DNA of 64,000 nt from CAWAND01 sp963783335 (GTDB lineage Bacteria; Chloroflexota; Anaerolineae; Anaerolineales; E44-bin32), in contig CAWAND010000001.1 in assembly GCA_963783335.1 (NCBI GenBank), positions 62,001 through 126,000 of the forward strand, given 5' to 3'. Below are positions 26,322-34,143 of this stretch, piece by piece. Numbering within the stretch: the stretch's first letter is position 1; each line of letters opens with the position of its first letter. The translations under genes were made by a program, and so were the position numbers. Below the pieces are notes generated by a model that saw nothing but the letters and a program-made list of their open reading frames with translations, was not told the DNA's origin and ran no database searches.

Positions 26322-27437
26322 ATGGATCTAAGCCAATCGCCTTCCCCCGCTGAGCTAAGTGTCAAACTGGATCGCATCCGCGGTTTGCTGGCAGAGCGCG
26401 AGCTCGACGGGCTTTTGCTCCGGCGAACAGAAAACCTGGCCTGGGCCACCTGCGGTGCAGATGCGCACATCAACATCGCGGATTCGATTGCTGCCGCATC
26501 CCTGTTAATTACGCAAGCTGAACGAATGGTCCTGACCAACAACATCGAAGCTGCCAGGTTGATGGAAGAAGAGGGTTTGTCGCAACTGGGATGGAAATTC
26601 GAGGTCTCATCCTGGATTGATGGGGATGGCCGCCTCCAAGAACTGACCCGCGGAATGCGATTGGGTTCTGATTCCCATCACCTTCAAGCCACGGACTTAT
26701 CGGGGGATATTGCCTCGCTACGTTCTCGCCTGACCCCAGAAGAAGGCGGCCGCTTCAGGCTCCTGGCACAGTTGTGCGCCCAGGGCATGCAAGATGCGAT
26801 GGAGGCAGTCCAGCCGGGGATGAGTGAATTTGAAATCGCCGGAGTTCTTGCAGAATCGGTTAGGAGCAGAGGAGTGCAACCTGTTGTGAATCTGGTGGCG
26901 GTCGATGAACGCATCTATTCATACCGTCATCCCCTGCCAACGAACAAGAAGCTGAGCAAATACGCCATGTTGATCTTGTGCGGGCGCAAGTGGGGTCTGA
27001 TCTGCTCGTTGACCCGGCTCGTCCATTTTGGGTTCCTGCCGGATGAGATTCGCAAGAAAGCCGAAGCCGTTGCTCGAATCGACGCGGAGATGATCGGCGC
27101 AACTTGTCCTGGCCGAACCCTAGGAGACGTCTTCGGTCAGGCACAGGCAGCCTACGCAGCCAATGGCTATCCGGATGAATGGAAACGCCATCACCAGGGG
27201 GGATCTGTCGGGTATTCCCCGCGCGAAGTCACGGCCACGCCTTCGTCGTCCGAGCCAATATTCTTGGGCCAGGCCTTCGCCTGGAACCCATCCATTGCGG
27301 GGGCGAAATCTGAAGACACGATATTGGTCGGCGAAAGATCGAATGAGATTATCACCGAAATGCCCGGGTGGCCTTGCGTTGAGGTGGAACTCGAGAATCT
27401 GGTCGTGAGTCGTCCAGCCATTCTGGAGAGGAAGTGA
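26322..27437 (+). CDS. Creatinase/M24-fold protein with lost metal ligands
   Basis: A 371-aa protein with an N-terminal creatinase-type domain (about residues 10-140) and a C-terminal pita-bread M24 domain (about 150-365). The His is present in HHQGGSVGY and one Glu in AKSEDTILV. The two metal-binding Asp positions are replaced (LILCGRKWG, where DxG is usual, and SLTR, where SDxTR is usual), and the EPG Glu is Asn (NPSI). Three of five metal ligands are thus gone, so it is probably not a metal peptidase. It may be a metal-free hydrolase like creatinase, or non-catalytic. It lies inside the arabinose locus; its role there is unknown. Confidence 0.85.
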   Translation: MDLSQSPSPAELSVKLDRIRGLLAERELDGLLLRRTENLAWATCGADAHINIADSIAAASLLITQAERMVLTNNIEAARLMEEEGLSQLGWKFEVSSWIDGDGRLQELTRGMRLGSDSHHLQATDLSGDIASLRSRLTPEEGGRFRLLAQLCAQGMQDAMEAVQPGMSEFEIAGVLAESVRSRGVQPVVNLVAVDERIYSYRHPLPTNKKLSKYAMLILCGRKWGLICSLTRLVHFGFLPDEIRKKAEAVARIDAEMIGATCPGRTLGDVFGQAQAAYAANGYPDEWKRHHQGGSVGYSPREVTATPSSSEPIFLGQAFAWNPSIAGAKSEDTILVGERSNEIITEMPGWPCVEVELENLVVSRPAILERK

Positions 27438-27606
27438 GGCGCGCCCTGGTAGGGGCATGGGCGGGAGGCGACTGCCGTGCGAGGGTCGTCCGTGACTCTG
27501 CATCTATGCAAAACGTGGTGCGGGTGCTCTTGGAGGGTCCTCCTCGGCACACGGGGGCAACCCTCTGCCAACAAGGCCCCATGGCCTCAACTCCATTGGA
27601 GATGAT

Positions 27607-29208
27607 ATGAACCGGAACGAGATCCAAGAGGCGATTGAGGCCGGAAGAACCGCGCTGGGGATCGAGTTTGGTTCAACGCGCATCAAGGCGGTCCTGACGG
27701 GTGAAGATCTCATGCCGGTTGCATCCGGCTCTCATGAGTGGAAGAACCGCCACGAAAATGGAATCTGGACCTACAGTCTGGATGATATGTGGTCCGGCCT
27801 CCGAGCATGCTATGCTGGTCTCCAGCATGAAGTCATTGAGGCTTACGGCGTCGAGCTCCGTAGTATTGGGGCGATCGGATTCAGCGGAATGATGCACGGC
27901 TACATGGCCTTTGACGAACAGGGCGAGCTGCTTGTCCCCTTTCGTACCTACCGGAACACAATGACTGAAGAGGCCGCCAAGGACCTGACGCAGCTGTTCC
28001 AGTTCAACATCCCCCAGCGCTGGAGCATTGCGCACCTTCAACAGGCCATTTTGAACGGGGAACCCCATATCAAGGACATCCGATACCTATCCACGCTCGC
28101 CGGGTACGTCCATTGGAAGCTGTCAGGTGAGAAGGTTCTGGGTGTGGGCGAAGCCTCGGGTATGTTCCCCATTGATAGCCAAACCAAGGACTATGACCAA
28201 CGCATGGTGGGGCTCTTCAATGAGCGGCTTGCGGAGGAAGCAATCTCTTGGAGGCTCGAGGATATCCTTCCCAAGGTACTTGTGGCTGGGGAGGACGCAG
28301 GGTTGTTGACAGAGGGAGGAGCGGCCGCACTGGACGCCACCGGGCAGTTGGGTGCCGGGATACCGCTTTGTCCACCTGAGGGCGATGCGGGCACTGGCAT
28401 GGTGGCCACCAACAGCGTTGAAGAGCGGTCCGGCAACGTCTCTGCGGGCACAACCGTGTTCGCCATGATTGTCCTGGAGCGCGGGTTGTCGAAAGTACAC
28501 CCCGAGATCGATATGGTGACAACCCCGACGGGCAAACCGGTTGCCATGGTCCATAGCAACAACTGCACTTCCGATATCAATGCATGGGTTGAGCTGTTTC
28601 AGGAATTCGCAGGTGCGGTGGGCGCGCAGATCAGCCGACCTGACCTGTTTGGGATGCTCTTCGAGACTGCGCTGAAGGGGGATCCGGATTGCGGGGGTCT
28701 GCTGGCCTACAACTATCTTTCTGGCGAACACATCACACAACTGGAAGAGGGACGGCCGCTCTTTGTCCGCCGCCCCGACGATCGTTTCACTCTACCGAAC
28801 TTCCTCCGTGTCCACTTGTACTCAGCGCTGGCGGCATTGAAGATCGGACTGGAAATCCTCTTCGACGAAGAACGGGTGAACGTTGATCGCATTCTTGGTC
28901 ACGGCGGTTTCTTCAAGACGAAAGAGGTGGGCCAGAAGATCATGGCGGCGGCGATGAATGCTCCAGTGACTGTGATGGAAACGGCAGGCGAAGGCGGCGC
29001 CTGGGGATGCGCATTGCTCGCCGCCTATTTTGCCACCAAGTTGGAGCAGGAAACCTTGGAGGCTTTTCTCGCCGAACGGGTCTTCGCTGGCCAGAGGGGG
29101 GCGACCATAGCTCCCGATTCAAGCGACGTTGAGGGGTTTGCAGCCTTCATCGATCGCTACAAGGAAGGACTCATCATCGAAAGAGCCGCCGTGGACGCAT
29201 TGAGGTAG
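27607..29208 (+). CDS. FGGY-family kinase, probable L-ribulokinase
   Basis: A 533-aa sugar kinase of the FGGY fold. It has the N-terminal phosphate loop GIEFGSTRIKAVLTG, the substrate region IGFSGMMHGYMAFDEQG and a C-terminal ATP site AGEGGAWGCALLAAYF. It is expected to phosphorylate L-ribulose with ATP, because it sits directly ahead of araD and araA; it resembles the ribulokinase-like group found in several phyla rather than E. coli AraB. GGAGATGAT precedes the ATG. The araD gene begins 7 bp after its stop. Xylulokinase-type activity cannot be excluded from sequence. Confidence 0.85.
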   Translation: MNRNEIQEAIEAGRTALGIEFGSTRIKAVLTGEDLMPVASGSHEWKNRHENGIWTYSLDDMWSGLRACYAGLQHEVIEAYGVELRSIGAIGFSGMMHGYMAFDEQGELLVPFRTYRNTMTEEAAKDLTQLFQFNIPQRWSIAHLQQAILNGEPHIKDIRYLSTLAGYVHWKLSGEKVLGVGEASGMFPIDSQTKDYDQRMVGLFNERLAEEAISWRLEDILPKVLVAGEDAGLLTEGGAAALDATGQLGAGIPLCPPEGDAGTGMVATNSVEERSGNVSAGTTVFAMIVLERGLSKVHPEIDMVTTPTGKPVAMVHSNNCTSDINAWVELFQEFAGAVGAQISRPDLFGMLFETALKGDPDCGGLLAYNYLSGEHITQLEEGRPLFVRRPDDRFTLPNFLRVHLYSALAALKIGLEILFDEERVNVDRILGHGGFFKTKEVGQKIMAAAMNAPVTVMETAGEGGAWGCALLAAYFATKLEQETLEAFLAERVFAGQRGATIAPDSSDVEGFAAFIDRYKEGLIIERAAVDALR

Positions 29209-29215
29209 GGAAACC

Positions 29216-29929
29216 GTGTTGGAACACCTGAAGGATCAAGTGCTGCGGGCCAATCTGCTGCTTCCAAAGCATCAACTCGTCACTTTCACTTGGGGTAACG
29301 TCTCGGGCATCGACAGAGAGCGAGGGCTGATGGCGATCAAGCCCTCCGGGGTCCCATACGAGGATCTGAAGACGGACGATATCGTCGTCGTGGACGTGGA
29401 AACGGGGAAGCGAGTAGAGGGAGACCTAAGAGCCTCCTCCGATACCCCGACGCATCTCGAACTCTATAAGGCGTTCTTGAACATCGGCGGCATCGTCCAC
29501 ACCCACAGCCGCTGGGCAACGATCTTTGCCCAGGCCGGTCGCGGCGTGGGCGCCCTTGGAACGACTTACGCAGATCATTTTCATGGCGAAATCCCTTGTA
29601 CGCGCAAGATGACCGAGGATGAGATCCAAGGCGACTATGAGAAGGAAACGGGTCTCGTGATCAAGGAAACCTTCGAAGACAAGGACCCCGACGCAATCCC
29701 TGGCGTGCTCGTCCTGAGCCATGGCCCGTTTGTGTGGGGCGCCGACCCTCTGGATGCCGTGCACAATGCGGTGGTCCTCGAGGAAGTCGCGTGTATGAAC
29801 TTCCACGCCCTGATGCTCGATCCGGACCTCGCATCCATGCCGAAGGCGTTGCTTGACAAGCACTATCTGAGAAAGCACGGCCCGGGTGCTTACTATGGCC
29901 AGGCGAAAGAATCCGAAGAGGAGCTCTAG
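29216..29929 (+). CDS. araD: L-ribulose-5-phosphate 4-epimerase
   Basis: A 237-aa zinc-dependent class II aldolase-like epimerase that converts L-ribulose 5-phosphate to D-xylulose 5-phosphate. The phosphate-binding TWGNVSGIDRE region, KPSGVPYEDL, the zinc pair HTHSRWATIFAQ and the active-site segment ADHFHGEIPCTR are all present. The length matches AraD. It starts at GTG 29216 with GAGGTAGGG upstream, only 7 bp after the kinase stop. The next gene, araA, begins 2 bp past its stop. Confidence 0.95.
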   Translation: MLEHLKDQVLRANLLLPKHQLVTFTWGNVSGIDRERGLMAIKPSGVPYEDLKTDDIVVVDVETGKRVEGDLRASSDTPTHLELYKAFLNIGGIVHTHSRWATIFAQAGRGVGALGTTYADHFHGEIPCTRKMTEDEIQGDYEKETGLVIKETFEDKDPDAIPGVLVLSHGPFVWGADPLDAVHNAVVLEEVACMNFHALMLDPDLASMPKALLDKHYLRKHGPGAYYGQAKESEEEL

Positions 29930-29931
29930 CT

Positions 29932-31440
29932 ATGATGGATCTCGGCAGTTATGAGGTGTGGTTTATCACCGGCAGCCAGCACTTGTATGGGCCGGAGACA
30001 CTGGAAACCGTCGCCTTGCATTCGAAGGAGATGGCGGCATATCTTGACACATCCGATCATCTGCCCGTCCAGGTGAAGTTCAAGCCAGTCTTGACCACAC
30101 CTGATGCCATCCGCCGGCTCGTCTTGGAAGCGAATTCGGCCGAGGACTGCGTTGGCTTGATTGCCTGGATGCATACTTTTTCCCCCGCCAAGATGTGGAT
30201 TGCCGGCTTGAATCTGCTCAAGAAACCCTTCCTCCATTTGCACACACAGTACAACCGCGAAATCCCCTGGTCTGAAATCGACATGAACTTCATGAACCTG
30301 AACCAATCTGCACATGGAGACCGGGAATTCGGTTTCATAGGCAGTCGAATGCGCCTGAACCGCAAGGTGGTCGTCGGTCACTGGCAGGAAGAAGATGTCC
30401 TTTCCAGCATCGGCGTATGGACACGGGCGGCCTGTGCCTGGGCTGATTGGCAGGGTGCAAAAATCGCCCGCTTCGGCGACAACATGCGCGATGTGGCGGT
30501 GACCGAGGGTGACAAGGTCGAGGCACAGATACGATTTGGCTACGATGTGTACGGCTTTGGAGTGGGGGATCTGGTCTGTTCAGTAGGCGAGGCATCTGAG
30601 AGCGACGTCCGAAGAACCGTCGATGCCTATCTAGAAGAATACGAGGTTGTCCCCGAACTTCAGCCGGGGGGTGAAAGGCACCAATCGCTGCTCGAAGGTG
30701 CACGCATTGAGACCGGCCTCCGCACCTTCTTAGAAGGCGGTGATTTCAAGGCATTCACCACGACCTTTGAGGATCTGCACGGACTGGCCCAACTCCCAGG
30801 GTTGGCGGTACAGCGGCTCATGCGGGATGGCTATGGCTTTGGTGCCGAAGGGGATTGGAAGACCGCCGCGCTGGTGCGAGCCATGAAGGTCATGAGCGCC
30901 GGGGAAGAAGGCGGCGTCAGCTTCATGGAAGATTACACGTATCACTTTGGCTCATCTGGGAACAAGGTGCTGGGCGCACACATGCTGGAGATCTGTGAGT
31001 CCATCGCCGGGACGAAGCCCAGATTGGACATCTTCCCGCTTTCGATCGGGGGCAAAGCTGATCCCGTGCGGCTGATCTTTGATACCAAGACCGGCATGGC
31101 GATCAACGCCTCGATCATCGACATGGGCCAGAGATTCCGCATGGTTGCCAACGTGGTCGACGTCGTGCCAACTCATCAGCCGCTACCGAACCTGCCGGTG
31201 GCGCGCGCGCTGTGGTCGCCTTATCCGAATCTCAAGACTGCGGCTGCTGCCTGGATCTACGCCGGGGGCGCACATCACACAAGCTTCAGCTACTCTGTCA
31301 GGCCTGAGCATCTCCGAGATTTCGCCGAAATGGCTGAGATGGAATTCTTGCTTATTGACCAAGACACCAAACTCGAGGACTTCAAGAAGGAGCTTCGGTG
31401 GAATGACCTGTACTACCAATGGGGTGGAGGCTTGAGATAG
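29932..31440 (+). CDS. araA: L-arabinose isomerase
   Basis: A 502-aa manganese-dependent isomerase that converts L-arabinose to L-ribulose in the cytoplasm. The N-terminal YEVWFITGSQHLYGPETLE is diagnostic, as are HTQYNREIPW, GEEGGVSFMEDYTYHF (with a metal-ligand Glu) and GGAHHTSFSYSV near the C-terminus. Length is standard. It completes the pathway with the adjacent kinase and AraD, feeding the pentose phosphate pathway. The gene is the last of the tightly packed locus. Confidence 0.97.
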   Translation: MMDLGSYEVWFITGSQHLYGPETLETVALHSKEMAAYLDTSDHLPVQVKFKPVLTTPDAIRRLVLEANSAEDCVGLIAWMHTFSPAKMWIAGLNLLKKPFLHLHTQYNREIPWSEIDMNFMNLNQSAHGDREFGFIGSRMRLNRKVVVGHWQEEDVLSSIGVWTRAACAWADWQGAKIARFGDNMRDVAVTEGDKVEAQIRFGYDVYGFGVGDLVCSVGEASESDVRRTVDAYLEEYEVVPELQPGGERHQSLLEGARIETGLRTFLEGGDFKAFTTTFEDLHGLAQLPGLAVQRLMRDGYGFGAEGDWKTAALVRAMKVMSAGEEGGVSFMEDYTYHFGSSGNKVLGAHMLEICESIAGTKPRLDIFPLSIGGKADPVRLIFDTKTGMAINASIIDMGQRFRMVANVVDVVPTHQPLPNLPVARALWSPYPNLKTAAAAWIYAGGAHHTSFSYSVRPEHLRDFAEMAEMEFLLIDQDTKLEDFKKELRWNDLYYQWGGGLR

Positions 31441-31516
31441 TCCATCCGTCGGGCCCCGAATTCGTGCATACTGGTTTGGCAGTGACGGTGATGCTCACGC
31501 TGGGAGGTGGAGAGGC

Positions 31517-32095
31517 ATGAATCGAAGAACACTCGGGCGCGCCCTGATTTTGATACTTGCCTTTGCCAGTCTAGCCTTGGCTGGCTGTGGTTCGTCCAGA
31601 TCCCTGCCGGGCTTCAAGTCCCCTCTGAACCAAGCCGGGCTGGCCGAAACTCCAGATTGGTTCGATGTCGAACTGACCGATGTTCGCACCGGGAAGACCT
31701 TCACCATGAACGACTTCTCCGGGAAAGTGGTGTTGGTCGAGACGATGGCCATGTGGTGTCCTAACTGTCTATTCCAGGCGCACCAGGTGAGAGAAATGCA
31801 CAAGCTGCTCGATAACCCTGACGAGGTCATATCGGTCAGCCTGGACGTTGATCTACACGAGGATGCCAGCGACTTGCATGACTACACTCAGGAGTTCGGC
31901 TTCGAATGGCGCTTTGCCGTAGCGCCGCTTCAGGTCGCACGAGCGCTTGGAAATCTTTACTCGGCGCAGTACTTGAACCCCCCTCTGTCGCCCATGCTGA
32001 TCATCGATCGAGAGGGCGGAGTCCATCAGCTGGGCTATGGTGAGAAGTCCGCTGAAGTTCTTCTGGCGAATGTTCAACCCTTCCTGGCCCGGTAA
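31517..32095 (+). CDS. Thioredoxin-fold (TlpA/redoxin-like) lipoprotein
   Basis: A 192-aa exported lipoprotein. The signal peptide (ILILAFASLALAGC) ends in a lipobox, and the mature part is a thioredoxin fold with the redox pair in MWCPNCLFQAHQ (CPNC). It should reduce or exchange disulfides outside the membrane. GGAGGTGGAGAGG precedes ATG 31517. The CcdA-like gene starts 6 bp after its stop; such pairs pass electrons from cytoplasmic thioredoxin through CcdA to the external partner, for example in cytochrome c maturation. Confidence 0.9.
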   Translation: MNRRTLGRALILILAFASLALAGCGSSRSLPGFKSPLNQAGLAETPDWFDVELTDVRTGKTFTMNDFSGKVVLVETMAMWCPNCLFQAHQVREMHKLLDNPDEVISVSLDVDLHEDASDLHDYTQEFGFEWRFAVAPLQVARALGNLYSAQYLNPPLSPMLIIDREGGVHQLGYGEKSAEVLLANVQPFLAR

Positions 32096-32101
32096 TCGAA
32101 G

Positions 32102-32770
32102 ATGGATGTCGCACTGACCTCCCTGTTTCTTGGTCTGCTGGCGACCACCAGCCCCTGTGTCTTGCCCCTCTATCCAGGGTTTCTCGCCTATCTGAGCGGT
32201 CAAGGGGAAACCGAGCGGCACAGGCAGAAGTACTCTCTGGGTCTTTTCGTCCTGGCCGGCGTGCTGACCATGATGCTGGCACTGGGGGGTGTGATTGCGC
32301 TGCTGGCCGTTTCGGTCGCCAGCATCTTGATCTATATCGTTCCTTTGGCAGATTTGTTGATACTGGCACTGGGGATTTTGCTCTTGCTTGACCGCAACCC
32401 TTTCACCACCTTGCCGCAAATTCAGGTCCCAGTCCTACGACATCCCTTTCTCAATGCCTATGTATACGGTCTGCTCTACGGACCCATCGCGCTGCCTTGT
32501 TCCGGGCCCCTGGTCGTGGGGATCTTCGCACTCTCGCTGACAGCAGGCGAGGCTTTTGGACAGCTCTGGTCTTTTCTTTGGTTTGGATTGGGGTTTGGCA
32601 TACCCCTCCTAGCCCTATCTCTGCTCTCCGGTGCATTTCAACACCAGCTCGTTTCGCTATTCGCTCGCCATCAACGTGCCGTCAACGTGGTCGGTGGACT
32701 GCTGCTGGTCGGGATCGCCATCTATGACGTTGTTACGAATTGGAGCCTGTTTAGACTCTATTTTTCATGA
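32102..32770 (+). CDS. ccdA: CcdA/DsbD-type transmembrane electron carrier
   Basis: A 222-aa protein with about six membrane helices. The two redox cysteines are in SPCVLPLYPGF (helix 1) and ALPCSGPLVVG (helix 4), the symmetric pair of this family. It carries electrons across the membrane to the thioredoxin-fold lipoprotein immediately upstream. The short length (no thioredoxin domain) is that of CcdA rather than DsbD. No cytochrome genes are nearby. Confidence 0.92.
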   Translation: MDVALTSLFLGLLATTSPCVLPLYPGFLAYLSGQGETERHRQKYSLGLFVLAGVLTMMLALGGVIALLAVSVASILIYIVPLADLLILALGILLLLDRNPFTTLPQIQVPVLRHPFLNAYVYGLLYGPIALPCSGPLVVGIFALSLTAGEAFGQLWSFLWFGLGFGIPLLALSLLSGAFQHQLVSLFARHQRAVNVVGGLLLVGIAIYDVVTNWSLFRLYFS

Positions 32771-33077
32771 GCCGGGTGAAGATCTTCCCGCAGGATTGAC
32801 CTGCCAGGCAGTTCCGCAGTTTGGGCCTACTCTCGGGCCCCTCGAACTTGTGATGTCGCAGGCAACATTCGGTACGGGTAGGTGGGCGGCGAGGCAGCGA
32901 CAGAAAATCATCGGGGTCCTGCCTGACCCAACCACAATCTCTTTCCCTTTATCCCTTAGGTGATCGCGCAATTCCTGGAGCAACTTCTGCAGACCCTATG
33001 CTGCTGCAAGACAGTCTCCAAGAACTGAGCGCCATTGGCCATATCTTCCTGCGCCCTGGCGCCCGCAGTTGAACAAT

Positions 33078-33124
33078 AAGGCCGTCCAAGGCTCTTGCCT
33101 ATTCACGAGACCCTAGAACGGCTT
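33078..33124 (-). terminator. Imperfect long hairpin beside repeat copy 2
   Basis: AAGGCCGTCCAAGGCTCT pairs imperfectly with AGACCCTAGAACGGCTT. On the minus strand it lies 20 bp past the tRNA-like 3' end and is followed by TTATTGTT. A related hairpin accompanies copy 3 (39808..39854), so it may be a relic of a tRNA terminator. Confidence 0.5.
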
Positions 33125-33143
33125 CTCTTACGACCCTTGTTCA

Positions 33144-33307
33144 GGAGGCAACGGCGGGATTCGCCTTTCGGCTACTTCTAAGGACGCTTCGCGGAACCCG
33201 TGATGGAGGTTTTGCAGGCCTTTCCACTTGTCTCCCAAACGCTTGTACGCTTACTGTGGATTCCTCCCCAGGGTCATCGAATGGTCTGTTGCCTCTCTCA
33301 CCTGGGC
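33144..33307 (-). repeat. tRNA-Cys 3'-fragment repeat, copy 2 (T-loop interrupted)
   Basis: On the minus strand it reads an anticodon loop TGCAAAACC, a T-arm and the acceptor 3' strand with GCCTCC. The T-loop is interrupted at 33164..33194 by a 31-nt insert closely related to that in copy 1 and at the identical position (after TTCG on the plus strand). The part beyond the anticodon is more diverged than in copies 4 and 5. No tRNA 5' half exists. Confidence 0.7.
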
Positions 33308-33597
33308 CCATGCAGCTCATCCAGTTAGGTGAGCTTGTGGCCAGAAGCGGTGGCCCAGACTGGTCGATGTAACTTCCATCGCCGCTCGGGAAGAGGCAGG
33401 CTGGCTGTAGAAACCGGAGAATCCCACCGTTTCCAGATAGATGCCAAGTCCGATAGATCACAGCTTGCCCTTGCCCTGCTGGGCAGGACCCATCCTTGTG
33501 CGACTGGTTTCCCGGTGTGCACTGTTCGGACGGATCGCCGCACGCGGTGCGGGGGGATGATCTTGTCTGTTCACCAACCTTGTGGTTCCTCCGACCA

Positions 33598-33626
33598 TTG
33601 ACACGCAGGCGGGACCGAATTAAACT
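33598..33626 (+). promoter_or_regulatory. Sigma-70 promoter of the MarR-exporter operon
   Basis: TTGACA at 33598..33603, a 17-base spacer, TAAACT at 33621..33626. Transcription should begin near 33633, at the first base of the palindrome. Confidence 0.7.
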
Positions 33627-33632
33627 TGTGCC

Positions 33633-33649
33633 CGCTTAACCATTAAGCG
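33633..33649 (+). promoter_or_regulatory. Palindromic operator for the MarR regulator
   Basis: CGCTTAA-CCA-TTAAGCG is a perfect 7-bp inverted repeat centred between the -10 box and the ATG at 33659. MarR proteins bind such 16-20 bp palindromes as dimers. Autorepression with release by a toxic ligand is the usual scheme; binding here is inference. Confidence 0.7.
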
Positions 33650-33658
33650 AGGTGAGAT

Positions 33659-34117
33659 ATGTCTGCCGATCACTTTGTTGCCACCCTGCAACACTGGGTT
33701 GAGGTCTCGACGCGGCGATCGATGCGCGACTTCCTGCGCTACGCACGCGAGAGCAGACTGTCTATGTCCAATCTGGGGGCCATCTTCTACGCACACCGCT
33801 GTGTGGGATGCGCCGTGTCGGATGTCGCCGAACACTTGGGGGTCAGCAACTCAGCTGCCAGCATGTTGCTCGATCGTCTGGTGGATCAAGGCTATCTGGC
33901 GAGATTGGAAGATCCTGAGGATAGGCGTGTGAAACGAATTCATCTGACCGAAAGGGGCGAGCGTGTATTCGAAGAGGGCATTCAAGCGCGTGGCGGTTGG
34001 ATGAGTGACCTGGCCGCGGAGCTCTCGGAGGACGAGAAGCGGATGGTCACGCAGGCTCTCGATCTCATGATTCCCAAGATGGTTCGACTTGACCCTGAAT
34101 TGGAACACGACGCCTAG
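33659..34117 (+). CDS. MarR-family transcription regulator
   Basis: A 152-aa winged-helix dimer regulator. The core (about residues 35-110) reads VSDVAEHLGVSNSAASMLLD for the recognition helix and LARLEDPEDRRVKRIHLTE for the wing, a MarR hallmark. It is followed 26 bp later by two ABC exporter genes and preceded by a promoter with a perfect palindrome. It very likely controls that exporter in response to a drug or metabolite. GAGGTGAGAT lies before the ATG. Confidence 0.94.
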   Translation: MSADHFVATLQHWVEVSTRRSMRDFLRYARESRLSMSNLGAIFYAHRCVGCAVSDVAEHLGVSNSAASMLLDRLVDQGYLARLEDPEDRRVKRIHLTERGERVFEEGIQARGGWMSDLAAELSEDEKRMVTQALDLMIPKMVRLDPELEHDA

Positions 34118-34143
34118 TCGGTTCACGGAGGCCATCATCTGAC

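Larger units (their letters stand above)
32771..33597. other. Intergenic region with tRNA-Cys-derived repeat copy 2
   Basis: Over 800 bp without a convincing gene. It contains the terminator-like hairpin at 33078..33124 and repeat copy 2 at 33144..33307. The MarR promoter begins at 33598. Confidence 0.55.
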
